DNA of 64,000 nt from Fimbriiglobus ruber. GTDB taxonomy: Bacteria; Planctomycetota; Planctomycetia; Gemmatales; Gemmataceae. Positions 28,706 to 37,845 of this stretch are shown piece by piece. Numbering within the stretch: the stretch's first letter is position 1; each line of letters opens with the position of its first letter. Location of the stretch: the NCBI RefSeq assembly GCF_002197845.1, contig NZ_NIDE01000007.1, positions 186,001-250,000 of the forward strand. Reading direction: 5' to 3'. The notes under the pieces are model-generated. The model worked only from the letters and a program-made list of their open reading frames with translations, did no database searches and was not told the origin of the DNA. The position numbers and the translations under genes were made by a program.

Positions 28706-29118
28706 CAGGCTTTTCCTTTCCGTGTAGAATTGACTAGAAGTAGGTAGAGCTGATGCCATTCGTTCGCCGATTGGGGTTGTCCGCCGCGAAACTTCATGCT
28801 GGCCAAATCGCGAAGGTCGTCCGGTGTAAGCGGCGTTTTCTGTGCAACCATCTGAGTTTGAAATTCTTTGAGAGAAGGCGACAATTGAACAACCTCATCC
28901 TGAATCCTGACCGTGGCGAGCGACATGAGATCGGCCAAGGTCGTCGAAAGGGCAGTCGCTATCCGCAAGAGGACGTCCGCCGAAGGTTTTTTTGAGCCGT
29001 CCGTGTCCTTTTCCAATTCCCATAGGTAGGTCTTGGAAATCTTGGCACGACTCGCAAGCTCTTCGAGCGACAAACCCTTCTCTTCACGCAATTTGCGAAT
29101 TCTCTCGGCCAATGACAT
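28705..29118 (-). CDS. XRE/Cro-family HTH repressor, first copy (CapH-like)
   Basis: A 137-residue protein starting MSLAERIRKLREEKGLSLEE, with the helix-turn-helix in LEELASRAKISKTYLWELEK. The second half (about 70-137) is probably the dimerisation and protease-sensitive part. An upstream in-frame extension to 29265 lacks HTH homology and is rejected. It is followed by the metallopeptidase with a TGATG overlap, and its start faces the 4TM-MBL-E2/E1/JAB operon 160 bases away, so it is the likely repressor of that operon and of itself. Confidence 0.85.
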   Translation of the reverse strand: MSLAERIRKLREEKGLSLEELASRAKISKTYLWELEKDTDGSKKPSADVLLRIATALSTTLADLMSLATVRIQDEVVQLSPSLKEFQTQMVAQKTPLTPDDLRDLASMKFRGGQPQSANEWHQLYLLLVNSTRKGKA

Positions 29119-29223
29119 TGCCAGCTCACTTGAATGCAACGAAGCGGAATTCACACTTAGAAATGTACCAGAAAAAACCGCCGCAACAAGATTTTTCGTT
29201 CGCTGCAGTTGAATACTCCACGA

Positions 29224-29239
29224 CGAACGGATATGTTCG
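29224..29239. promoter_or_regulatory. Candidate operator dyad in the divergent promoter
   Basis: CGAAC-N6-GTTCG, within the 160-bp gap between the HTH gene and the membrane-protein gene. This is where a repressor controlling both directions would bind. Short arms, so only suggestive. Confidence 0.35.
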
Positions 29240-29278
29240 CTATAGCTGTACAGAATCGCTGGCACCTTCGGAGCATTT

Positions 29279-30046
29279 ATGCGGCTATTCCTCCAATTTA
29301 TTTCCCTCAGTGATCGCTACGAACGCAAAGCACGGTTGTTGCCTGGACTGTTGCTCGCGGCTGTTCCGGCGCTGACGGCCGGTGTAGTGCTGCACGAGTT
29401 TGCGACATGGTTCGTGGTCGCAAGTTCATCACTCGGCGTGGAGTTCCTCGCCGCGTTCGTCCTCGGCCATCTTGCCCGGGCGCGAGGCCGACGCCTGGAA
29501 GACATACTTTGGAATTCGTGGGGTGGTCCGCCCACGCTGCGATGGCTTCGTCCCTGGGACAACACCTGCTCCGACCAGCAGAAATCCAAGTGGCGGGCCG
29601 CGATCAAGAAACTTACCGGCCTTACACTTCCCGCCGCGATTCCGGAGGGCGGCGATCAGGCTGGTGTGGACCGGGTGAATACTGACGCCGTTCGTCAGTT
29701 GCGATACGTACTTCGCGGCAAAACCGAAGCCACGATGGTGGCAACGCACAACGAAGAATATGGATTCGCCCGCAACCTCTGTGCGCTTCGGTGGCACTGG
29801 GTTGTGATCTGTCTGGCGTGCCTCATCACAGTGTCGGTCTCGTTCGCGTTCGGACTCAAGCCCTTTCTGGGGCTTGCCACCGCAGGTGCCAGTACGTTCG
29901 TAGCAATCTTGGTCGCACGCGAACTACCGGACTACGTGCGGCGCTGTGCCGACCGGTATGCGGAATCGCTGTTCGCGACGGCCGTGATAGTGAGCCAAGC
30001 GGCGAATCACACCGACGCGGAGACGGCCCCAACCAATGGGTCGTGA
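29279..30046 (+). CDS. Four-helix membrane protein, candidate effector
   Basis: A 255-residue protein. Two hydrophobic segments at about 20-38 and 43-65 are followed by a 100-residue soluble insert, then two more at about 173-191 and 195-213. A GGAG ribosome site lies seven bases before the ATG. First gene of a three-gene plus-strand operon. Its topology is like the S-4TM/SLATT type membrane proteins that act as pore-forming or membrane-damaging effectors in defence operons, but I cannot confirm the family from sequence alone. No nucleotide-sensing domain seen. Confidence 0.7.
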   Translation: MRLFLQFISLSDRYERKARLLPGLLLAAVPALTAGVVLHEFATWFVVASSSLGVEFLAAFVLGHLARARGRRLEDILWNSWGGPPTLRWLRPWDNTCSDQQKSKWRAAIKKLTGLTLPAAIPEGGDQAGVDRVNTDAVRQLRYVLRGKTEATMVATHNEEYGFARNLCALRWHWVVICLACLITVSVSFAFGLKPFLGLATAGASTFVAILVARELPDYVRRCADRYAESLFATAVIVSQAANHTDAETAPTNGS

Positions 30047-30074
30047 TGTTTTTTCCCTTCCTCAAGAGGCTACC

Positions 30075-31271
30075 ATGCCAAAGCTGACGTTCTACCCCAT
30101 CGGCAACGCCGACACGTGCCTGATCGATCTGGCGAGCGGCCGCAAAGTACTCTTCGATTTTTCGGACGAGCGCAACCCGGACGACAAAAACGATAAGCGG
30201 ATCGACCTCACAAAATCCCTCCGTGATGACTTGAAGGACGCTAAGCGGGATTTCTACGACGTGCTGGCGATCACCCACCTGGATGACGACCACACGCACA
30301 AAGCCGACGAGTTCTTCTATCTCGATCACGCGGAGAAGTATCAGAAGGGCACGCGCACCAAGTTCGAGGAGCTGTGGGTGCCCGCCGCCGTCATCGTCGA
30401 AAGCCGCAACAAACTCGAACCCGGCGCTCAAGCTATCCAAGCAGAAGCTCGCCATCGCCTCAAGAAAGGCTACGGCATCCGCGTGTTCTCCCGCCCGGAA
30501 TCGCTGCATGACTGGCTCGAAGACAATGACCTTACGGTCGAGGACCGGACGCAATTCATCACCGACGCGGGCCAGGTCGTGCCCGGCTTCGCGTTGGCTA
30601 CGGACGGCGTCGAGTTCTTCGTCCATTCGCCGTTCGCATGGCGGCAAGACGATAACACAGTCATCGACCGTAATGGTGATTCGCTCGTGATGCAACTGAC
30701 GTTCCAGATCGATGGTGTGCAAACCAAGGCCATCCTCGGGTCGGACGTGGCTCACGAAGCACTCTCAGCGATCGTGAAAACGACGAAGAAACACGGCCGC
30801 GAGTCGCGGTTGGCCTGGCATGTGTTCAAGCTGCCGCACCACTGTAGCTACTTGACACTTTCCTCCGACAAAGAGAAATGCCCGACGGTGCCGGTGCCAG
30901 ATGTGAAGTGGTTGTTTGAAACGCAAGGCTACAAGGGCGGGATCGTCGTTTCGACGAGCGAACCGATCCCCTCAGTCGGCTCGCACGAAGGCGGCAGCGA
31001 CCAACCTCCGCACAAGCAAGCGGCCGACTACTATCGCGGGTTGGCCCGCGACAAGTCAGGGCAGTTTCTCGTGACAATGGAACAGCCTTCGGTTGCGGCA
31101 CCCGAGCCGATCGTGATCGACATCACGAAGGAAGGTGCCAAGCGTGCAACAACAAAGAAATCGGAGGCCTCAGCTGTGACAACGGCGAAGAGCATCCCCG
31201 CAGCGATCGCCGCCGCGCGTGGCTCGGCCGAACCGCCTCAAACCCGCGTGGGATTCGGAACATGGCAATGA
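30075..31271 (+). CDS. Metallo-beta-lactamase-fold hydrolase
   Basis: A 398-residue protein. The metal-binding signature is THLDDDHTHKADEF (67-80), a ComEC-like variant of HxHxDH, with FKLPHHCSYL further down and ILGSDVA supplying the bridging Asp. The C-terminal 60 residues are low-complexity, rich in Ala, Thr and Lys. MBL-fold proteins next to E2/E1/JAB proteins are a known gene-neighbourhood theme in prokaryotic ubiquitin-like systems. The substrate is unknown; nucleic acid or a nucleotide signal are both plausible. It overlaps the next gene (ATGA). Confidence 0.82.
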   Translation: MPKLTFYPIGNADTCLIDLASGRKVLFDFSDERNPDDKNDKRIDLTKSLRDDLKDAKRDFYDVLAITHLDDDHTHKADEFFYLDHAEKYQKGTRTKFEELWVPAAVIVESRNKLEPGAQAIQAEARHRLKKGYGIRVFSRPESLHDWLEDNDLTVEDRTQFITDAGQVVPGFALATDGVEFFVHSPFAWRQDDNTVIDRNGDSLVMQLTFQIDGVQTKAILGSDVAHEALSAIVKTTKKHGRESRLAWHVFKLPHHCSYLTLSSDKEKCPTVPVPDVKWLFETQGYKGGIVVSTSEPIPSVGSHEGGSDQPPHKQAADYYRGLARDKSGQFLVTMEQPSVAAPEPIVIDITKEGAKRATTKKSEASAVTTAKSIPAAIAAARGSAEPPQTRVGFGTWQ

Positions 31272-33580
31272 CAGGCGGTCTGAAGCGGGCGGTCGAACAA
31301 CTCCGAGATGTCGAGGCGGCTGCCAGCGGCCTCTTCATGGTCGAGAGCATCAAAGAGCCAAGCAAGCCAGGGGAATGGCTCACGGTGGTCATCGATCTGT
31401 CCTGCGCCGAGCTATCGCGGGTCGGAGGCGGATTGCCGCTCCATAGCCGCGAGCAAATCGTTATCCTCATTCCCTCGAACTTTCCATTCGACGCGCCGAG
31501 CACGTTCGTCATGCACGACCGTTTCGCAGGGTTTCCGCATGTCCAATGGAAACGCTCGCTCTGCCTGTATCAAGCGCCGACAACCGAATGGAACCCGAGC
31601 GACGGCATGTTCGGATTTCTCGACCGCCTGTATTACTGGCTTCAACAAGGGGCGTTGGGGCAACTCGATCCAATCGGTGCGCCGCTGCATCCGCCCGTGG
31701 CGTACCTTGCGGACGGCCCGGTGCGAACGGTCATCCCGCGCGTGGATACTCCTCCAATTGCTGATGTGCCGTGGTTCGGTACCGCTCATTTGCGCGTCGT
31801 GTCCGATGTCAGAGTGGACCTAGTGGGTTGGTCGCCTTTCTTAGACTCGACCACACCGCCGTCGGTCGCGGCAGTAGTCCTCTTACCCGAACCGTTCCCC
31901 TACGAATTCCCAAGCAGTGTTGGCGATTTGATTGAAGCTCTCGCGAATCGCGGGGTGTCGCGGGAACGGCTGTTTCTCACGTTACAATGGGCGGTTATTC
32001 ACAACGACAAGAATGCGCCCCTCTACGTTGTGCTCGGTACACCCATGCGTGGTACTCGCGGTGGCGATCTTCGCCAGCACCTTACGTCCTGGTACATCGA
32101 TCCTGTCTTCGCTTGGGGACTAAAGGTGGCGTTCGACAAGCACGATGAGGACGAACAGACCCGAGCATACGGTGAGAAAATCGAGAAAATTCTGTTGGAC
32201 TGGGCCAGCGTTGCAAAAGTGGCATGGTGCGCCACCCGGGAGGATCGTCCGGAAATCGTGACGCGCCGTGATCGGGGGTCGCCGCTCGCGTGGTTCTCGG
32301 GCCGCACGGTAGCGATTTGGGGATGCGGTGCTCTCGGTGGGCACGTTGCCGAACACCTCACGCGTGCCGGAGCAAAAAAACTGATCTTGCGGGATAACGG
32401 GGTCGTCACTCCCGGCATTCTCGTGCGTCAGCCGTTCGATGATGCCGACATCGGCAGGGCCAAAGCCTTCGCTTTGCGTGATCGCCTCCATCGTATTCGC
32501 CCTGATCTTGAAGTCGAAGTCCACATTGGTTGCATCTTGGATGAACCGCTTGGAAGTACGGACTCGGTTTCGGGGGCGGATCTCGTCATCGACGCGACGG
32601 CATCGACGCCCGTCATGCATTTCCTTGAACTGTGCCGGTGGAAAGTCTCCGGTTCAGTGGCTCCGGTAGTTTCGATGGCGATTGCGCATAATGCTGATCG
32701 CGGCATGGTCACGCTCGCTCACTCGACACACACGGGCGGCACGCTCGACGTTTGCAGACGATTGAAGTTGGAATCGTGTGAGCGAGCGGATCTCGCCGGA
32801 TTTTTCGACGAGTTCTGGCCCGTGGTGCCGCGACCGTTTTTCCAACCCGAACCAGGGTGCTCGGATGCTACCTTCAATGGCTCGTCGGCGGACGTTGGCG
32901 GATTGGCGGCTTTGATGCTGAATCGCGCAGCGGCCGACCTGTCCTCTTCATTCGATCATCGGACAGCAACCGCGCACTTTGTTGCGCAACCGCACACTCT
33001 CGCGAACGGGGAATGTTCGTCGGCCAGTTTTGCATGGAAAGCGGATCACCTCAGTCTTGACATTCACGCTGGTTACCAAATCCGAATTTCGCCGCCAGCG
33101 TGGGCCAACATGCGGTCGTGGATTGTAAAGAGCAAGGATACGGTCGGACCGAAAGCCGAGACCGGTGGCTTGCTCTTCGGCGAACGAGACGACGCCACCA
33201 GCGTGATCTGGGTCTCCGAAGTCAGCGGTCCTCCGGCCGATAGCACGGCATCGGCCGAGGAATTCGTTTGCGGGATAGATGGGACTGCAGAGTTGAACAA
33301 AGAGAAGCGGGAACGCACACGCGGTTCAGTGCAATATCTTGGCATGTGGCACACGCACCCGGATTCCTATCCACTGCCGAGTCCGATCGACTGGCATGGT
33401 ATGCAGCGGTTGGTCGCGGAGGCCGGTGGGGCGAGCCGGTCGTTGATGTTGATCATTGGCTGTCCGCACGGCATGCCGATGCTCGGAACCTATGTGTTTC
33501 GGGCTCAGGATTTCCATGCTTCGCATGGATCGATCATCATCCGCCCCTGTGTCATTCATGCTGCTTCTTGGAACGAGTAG
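31262..33580 (+). CDS. E2-E1-JAB triple-fusion protein (ubiquitin-like conjugation)
   Basis: A 772-residue protein joining three activities. An N-terminal E2/UBC-like domain (about 1-150) has the catalytic-type SLCLYQAPTTEWNP (Cys101). A ThiF/E1-like adenylation domain (about 345-600) has the nucleotide-binding VAIWGCGALGGHVAEHL. A C-terminal JAB/Mpn deubiquitinase-like domain (about 610-770) has ETGGLLFGE and the zinc motif H697-x-H699-x7-S707-x2-D710 (WHTHPDSYPLPSPIDW). By family it would activate, transfer and remove a protein tag, as the Cap2/Cap3 pair does in type II CBASS. No ubiquitin-like gene is next to it. The start may be the second ATG at 31268, which gives an ATGA overlap with the preceding gene. 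Confidence 0.9.
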   Translation: MAMTGGLKRAVEQLRDVEAAASGLFMVESIKEPSKPGEWLTVVIDLSCAELSRVGGGLPLHSREQIVILIPSNFPFDAPSTFVMHDRFAGFPHVQWKRSLCLYQAPTTEWNPSDGMFGFLDRLYYWLQQGALGQLDPIGAPLHPPVAYLADGPVRTVIPRVDTPPIADVPWFGTAHLRVVSDVRVDLVGWSPFLDSTTPPSVAAVVLLPEPFPYEFPSSVGDLIEALANRGVSRERLFLTLQWAVIHNDKNAPLYVVLGTPMRGTRGGDLRQHLTSWYIDPVFAWGLKVAFDKHDEDEQTRAYGEKIEKILLDWASVAKVAWCATREDRPEIVTRRDRGSPLAWFSGRTVAIWGCGALGGHVAEHLTRAGAKKLILRDNGVVTPGILVRQPFDDADIGRAKAFALRDRLHRIRPDLEVEVHIGCILDEPLGSTDSVSGADLVIDATASTPVMHFLELCRWKVSGSVAPVVSMAIAHNADRGMVTLAHSTHTGGTLDVCRRLKLESCERADLAGFFDEFWPVVPRPFFQPEPGCSDATFNGSSADVGGLAALMLNRAAADLSSSFDHRTATAHFVAQPHTLANGECSSASFAWKADHLSLDIHAGYQIRISPPAWANMRSWIVKSKDTVGPKAETGGLLFGERDDATSVIWVSEVSGPPADSTASAEEFVCGIDGTAELNKEKRERTRGSVQYLGMWHTHPDSYPLPSPIDWHGMQRLVAEAGGASRSLMLIIGCPHGMPMLGTYVFRAQDFHASHGSIIIRPCVIHAASWNE

Positions 33581-33642
33581 GCCGCATCGCGGACGGCACT
33601 ATTCTCGGTTTTTATTTGGTGCAAAAGTGTGAACTGAATTGA

Positions 33643-34866
33643 CTACGCGGCCAATCGGAGTGCATTTCTGAGCAGGTGAATGTCTTTGTCCGCCAAAGGT
33701 GCTTCCGGCATGGAGAATCGAATCCATCCGCCCTCGTAAGCGGTCAGCGCCACGCCTCGGTTGCGGAACTCATCCCACAAGGTCTCAGGCTCGATGCGAC
33801 GCCGTTGGGGCCGGCAAGCCTGTGCCAGCAAGATTCCTGACCGCAAGCCGTGGGCCGGCAACGTCGGTTGCCAGCCACTCTCGGCGGCCAACCCGGCGAT
33901 CACGTCCCGGTTTCGGAGCCGGGCGGCGAGGACGGCGTGCGGGTAATCCGACGATACACATCCGTCCGCGACCGCACCTTGGCAGGAGAACAGTGGGGCG
34001 AGGTTTACTGTTTCGGAGTACCTGTCTAATCCGCCTGCTTCGAGATCCATTGAGAACCGCAGAAGCGGGTCATCTAACTCGCCGGCTGTTTTCAGATGGG
34101 ACAGGGTTGTCTCGATTACTCCCTGCGTCCGTCGGCGGCCGTAAAACCCCAACCCCAGCGGATGGTAGGCCCGGAGCCACTTGTGACACCCAGTCAGATA
34201 AAAGTCACAGTACTCGTCGCGTAAGTCGGCGGACGCGTGGCAGAAATCTTGTGCCCCGTCCACAACCACAAATCGGACCTCGTGAGCAGCCTCGAGCCGT
34301 CGGACGATCCGCTCCACGGGCAGTCGAACCCCGAGGTGGCTCACCGCGGTCAGGAACAGTCCGTCGCACCGACGAGCGACGTACTCCCGGCACATCGTAT
34401 CGACCACCTCTTCCTCGGTCATCCGACCGGCCCCGACCGTTTCGTACAGCGGAACAACGGTCACCGGCCGGGAGACCCGGCGTCCCTCCGCTTCCAGAAT
34501 CGCGTGGTATCCAGGCCAGCCGAGGTCCGACGCCAGTACGCACCGGCAGCGCTGGAACAACAGCCGGGCGGACAGCCTCATCAGCTGCGCCGAGCGGCTG
34601 GCCAGAAGGATTGGAAGGTCGGGTCGACTGCCAGCCAAGGCGCGAAGGGAATGCTTGAGCGAGGCGATTCCGTTCCAGTGTGTGAGCCCCGGGTAGCAGG
34701 CTCGCATGCGGTCCGGACAGGCCGCGAAACCGCTCCGGAGGAAGCGCCCGAAGTACGCAGAACCACCCTCGGTTGCGGCCAGGGAGAGATAGTCAGCTGC
34801 GGCCCGATGGGCACCGGGGGACATACGGCCAACCCGGGCGGTGTCGAGGTAGAGGAACTCGTCCAC
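33643..34866 (-). CDS. PLP-dependent enzyme, aminotransferase class V fold
   Basis: A 407-residue protein of the cysteine-desulfurase/kynureninase-like fold. VVDGAQDFCHASADLRDEY carries the PLP-contact Asp, and DFYLTGCHKWLRAYHPLGLGFYG carries the Schiff-base lysine in CHKWL. There is a C-terminal small domain (FRNRGVALTAYEGGWIRFSMP). It is the second gene of a two-gene minus-strand unit after a membrane protein (30-base gap), inside the defence-rich part of the element. Substrate unknown; the pairing with a membrane sensor-like protein is unusual for a housekeeping aminotransferase. Confidence 0.8.
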   Translation of the reverse strand: MDEFLYLDTARVGRMSPGAHRAAADYLSLAATEGGSAYFGRFLRSGFAACPDRMRACYPGLTHWNGIASLKHSLRALAGSRPDLPILLASRSAQLMRLSARLLFQRCRCVLASDLGWPGYHAILEAEGRRVSRPVTVVPLYETVGAGRMTEEEVVDTMCREYVARRCDGLFLTAVSHLGVRLPVERIVRRLEAAHEVRFVVVDGAQDFCHASADLRDEYCDFYLTGCHKWLRAYHPLGLGFYGRRRTQGVIETTLSHLKTAGELDDPLLRFSMDLEAGGLDRYSETVNLAPLFSCQGAVADGCVSSDYPHAVLAARLRNRDVIAGLAAESGWQPTLPAHGLRSGILLAQACRPQRRRIEPETLWDEFRNRGVALTAYEGGWIRFSMPEAPLADKDIHLLRNALRLAA

Positions 34867-34896
34867 GCGCGTCTCCGGATGAGGAATCGCTTGATC

Positions 34897-35814
34897 CTAC
34901 GCTCTGGGCGGCGCGCGGTCCAGAAGAGTCTGGTATGGGGTGGCGAACAAGTATAACCGTTCCCAGCGGTCGCGGGCCAAGCGGACCACTTGAGGGTCGA
35001 AAGTAAGGGTGAACCGAAGCGTCCGGGACCGATCGTCCAGTTCCTGAGTGCCAATCGCCCGACCCCCGTAGATCCCGATGTCGGCCAACAAATCCATCTC
35101 AGATGCCAAGTCATTCTGGCGGACGAGCAGCACCCAGATGCCGTGGTTGTGTTGTTCCTCGATCCACGGTCGGATGTCGAGTGTCGGTAAGGGTGTTCCG
35201 CTCGGCCAAAGATCGTCGCGTAGGATGACGATCCGCTCGATGAGCAGCCCACGCTGAACGGCCTCGAAATTCGCCCGCATACTCTGCCGCCCGGGTGCGT
35301 CCTGCCAGTAATCCGTGGCTCGCACCCAAGCGACCGACCGGTATTCGCGAAGGTCCGGGCTCGCCAGGATCTTCTCGTATACCGTCCGCCATCCTTCCGT
35401 CCCGGAAAAGAGGGCTGTACCGCTGGCCAGGAGATCGAGTTGGCCGACGACCGAGGCGAGTTTCAGTCCGGCGATTTCGCGGAGGATGGGATCGGCCTGG
35501 CCAGCCAGTGCGGTCAGGGTTCGACAGAAGGCTAGGTATTGGGCGTAGAGGTCGTGTTCGGGGGCAAGAGTGAGTGGGACGGCCAACCGCTCAATCATCT
35601 CGGCGCGACGGTTCTCCCGACCGTCTTCCTGGCCAAGATAGGCGAGGAAGAGGCCACCCAAGATACTAATAAAACACCCTAGCATGGCTAGTTGAGCTGA
35701 CAACGGGCCGAACGCCGCGACGAGTCCCATCAGCACCGAACCAAGAACGGCGGTGAACAGGAATCGGAAGCTCAGCAAGGCCGAGCGGCGGAAGATCTTA
35801 CGCTCTCGCGACAT
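34897..35814 (-). CDS. Membrane protein with cytosolic C-terminal domain, unknown function
   Basis: A 305-residue protein starting MSRERKIFRRSALLSFRF, with two hydrophobic segments at about 15-33 and 40-60. A soluble domain of 230 residues follows with blocks EYRSVAWVRATDYWQDAPG, ERIVILRDDLWPSGTPLP and NHGIWVLLVRQNDL. The frame continues upstream to 36042, but homologous-looking sequence begins at this ATG. It is probably co-transcribed with the PLP enzyme. No family recognised. Confidence 0.68.
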   Translation of the reverse strand: MSRERKIFRRSALLSFRFLFTAVLGSVLMGLVAAFGPLSAQLAMLGCFISILGGLFLAYLGQEDGRENRRAEMIERLAVPLTLAPEHDLYAQYLAFCRTLTALAGQADPILREIAGLKLASVVGQLDLLASGTALFSGTEGWRTVYEKILASPDLREYRSVAWVRATDYWQDAPGRQSMRANFEAVQRGLLIERIVILRDDLWPSGTPLPTLDIRPWIEEQHNHGIWVLLVRQNDLASEMDLLADIGIYGGRAIGTQELDDRSRTLRFTLTFDPQVVRLARDRWERLYLFATPYQTLLDRAPPRA

Positions 35815-36045
35815 GGGGCGCAGAGTAGGAGATGGCACACCCGAAAGCAAGCGAGAATACGGCGGCTCGGCGACCGACGTTCCGGCATTTGCCGCAAAGC
35901 CGGTTCGGATGATACGATCCGGAGTGCCTCCTGCCGATTTCGCGACATAACCGATGGCGGACACGTTCAACCCGTCACCCCGCTCCCTCCTCTGGCTCAC
36001 GCTGAGTGGTGGAACGGAAGGATGCATCTGTTCGCCGACCATCAG

Positions 36046-36252
36046 TCATCGCCCCCGCTCGTGGTGTCCGTCCCGATCATTCCGACCCCGGACCATGTCC
36101 AGGACCGTTTTCGTGGTGAGGACGCCGAGGCTGACCGCGGTAATTACCGAGAAGACGATCCCGAGGGTCTTTCCCACCTGCTCTTTCGCCAACCGTTCGG
36201 CGTGGGTGGCAACGTGCATCGGGTTCGGGTTGTGCGGGATGATCGGGTGCAT
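36046..36252 (-). CDS. Small single-pass membrane protein, 68 aa
   Basis: Reads MHPIIPHNPNPMHVATHAER, then an amphipathic stretch and a hydrophobic segment (GKTLGIVFSVITAVSLGVLT), ending with a charged tail. A longer frame to 36498 is possible but lacks coding character. It lies beside the origin region. Family unknown. Confidence 0.45.
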   Translation of the reverse strand: MHPIIPHNPNPMHVATHAERLAKEQVGKTLGIVFSVITAVSLGVLTTKTVLDMVRGRNDRDGHHERGR

Positions 36253-36525
36253 GGCTAGCTCAACTACGACGTGAAAAACGCTGGCGACCGTACACCACTT
36301 CCGAAATGCTGGCAACAACTTCTCGCGCCGCACCGTCAGGCGCCGCAAACGTCGTGAGAAGCCCGTACCGATGTTATTGTCCCGGCTGGTAGGAAGGGGC
36401 CCACCAGACCCGAAGCCCCCTCTTGTATGCCCTTCTCGTGGCGAACGAACGGCATCGCGCCCGGTGGGCGCGGGTACTGACGGAGACACGTCTGCCATCC
36501 CCAGAGCACACGATCGATTTTCGAG

Positions 36526-36859
36526 TTATCCCCAGTCCCCCCGCTCCAACTACAGGAAAGAAAGATATAGGGATATACATATAGGTTTGTGCGACCAACT
36601 TACCGTGGCGCGACCCGCGGTTTTCCGTCGGGGCCGCGACCAACTTACCGTGGACCCGCGACCAACTTACCGTGGATAACATTCGTCACCCTGCCAGTTA
36701 TCCCCAGGCCGGACGGCGTTCGAGCGCGCGACCAAGTTACCGTGGCTCTCCGACGAGACAACGAGCGACGAGCCGGGGACGCTAGTTCTCCTTCTTCGCC
36801 CCCTTCCCTTGGAAAACTGCGGGCCGGACGTGTCCGAATGCGCGACCAAGTTACCGTGG
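36526..36859. other. Iteron-type plasmid replication origin
   Basis: Five copies of an 18-base iteron. Three are GCGACCAACTTACCGTGG (36591-36608, 36636-36653, 36658-36675) and two are GCGACCAAGTTACCGTGG (36728-36745, 36842-36859). Copies 2 and 3 are 22 bases apart and copies 1 and 2 are 45 apart, close to whole helical turns. DnaA-box-like TTATCCCCA occurs at 36526-36534 and 36698-36706, and TTATCCACG on the minus strand at 36671-36679. An AT-rich stretch (36556-36590) precedes the first iteron and could be the unwinding element. It sits next to the 3' end of the RepA-type gene. Confidence 0.87.
36556..36590. other. AT-rich candidate DNA-unwinding element
   Basis: A 35-base stretch of mainly A and T (contains AAAGATATAGGGATATACAT), sharply unlike the GC-rich surroundings, directly beside the first iteron and 20 bases from a DnaA-box-like site. 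Confidence 0.55.
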
Positions 36860-36919
36860 ATGGTTCGAGGGAATTCAACACGTTATCCTCTCCCGGAAAA
36901 TCGCGCGGTTGCCACCCGA

Positions 36920-37833
36920 TTATGTGAGCTTCGAGGGTGATGATCGCGCGGCCACCGGCGGCGGACTGTGGGACAGGGTCAATCCCCCGTCGTCCGCGGA
37001 AATTCTGGCGGACGGATAAGCGGTGACGACGTGGTGGAGCGTGTGGAGGAAATTGCGGCGGAAGTCGCGAATCCGGGCGAATCCCTGCCCGAATTGCTCG
37101 TGGAGGGAGTTCCAATCGACGAATTGGGGTTTGCCCGCGGGCACCCGGTGCAACCGCTGGGCCAGCCAGACGTACACATCAAGGGCCATTGACGATGACG
37201 CCAGGGCGGCGACCGCCCGGTGATCGAGGGGAACCGCGTGCTGGCCCAGAGTTTGGAAATATTCTTCACTCAGCCGGACCGTGGACGGCCACAGAACCCG
37301 CTGGTCGGCCTGCTTCGGGAACCACAAATCGAACGCGCTGACGAACTGGGTGTTGACCTGGACGGCCCGTCCCTCCTCCACCACGCCCATGCGGACGGTC
37401 GCGGCCGCCAGGCGGGCGAGTTGCTCCTTGAGCCCCGGAGTTGTTGGCCGTTGGTCTCCAGGCCGAGGGAGCGGGCGAACGCGGTCATCGACTCCTCGAC
37501 GTCGACGACGGGGGAGCCGGTACGAACGGCCTCAGTGGCCAGGTGGATCAGCACCAGGCGGGGCTTCTCACCGTACGGGAGCCCGAGCTTGGTAAACTCC
37601 CCGGTTCGCGGGTCGATGGCGGACCCGGCCTCGATGCGGAGCGAGGCAATGCCCTGTTTGCGGTCCCACTCGCGGACGTCGTCGCCGGGGTTGCGGTACG
37701 GGATGCCGCACTGGCACTGGACCGAGTGCAGGAAGTCGATCCGGTCGGCCGGGGCCGTGCGGATCGCGGTCGACGTGTCGAGGAGTTTCTGCTGGTGCCG
37801 GGTGAGCGTCAGTCGTCCGAAATCCTGAACCAT
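36920..37833 (-). pseudogene. RepA-type plasmid replication initiator, single-base frameshift
   Basis: Two frames form one protein of about 303 residues. The first (from 37833) has the RepA pattern PRLVLIHLATEAVRTGSP and FARSLGLETNGQQLRG; it then needs one extra base in the run at 37433-37436 (G4 on the coding strand) to continue LKEQLARLAAATVRMGVV and VNTQFVSAFDLWFPK, reaching the stop at 36920. The family (plasmid-encoded RepA) binds iterons and starts replication; five iterons lie just downstream. It is the third gene after parA and its partner. The lesion is either a sequence error or an inactivated initiator in an integrated plasmid. Confidence 0.82.
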
Positions 37834-37845
37834 GCCCGGCGGCCG

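Noticed and set aside
36591-36859. CRISPR array from regularly repeated 18-base words
   Set aside because: Gaps between copies are uneven (4 to 96 bases), the repeats are short and no cas gene is near. Iterons with rep and DnaA boxes fit better.
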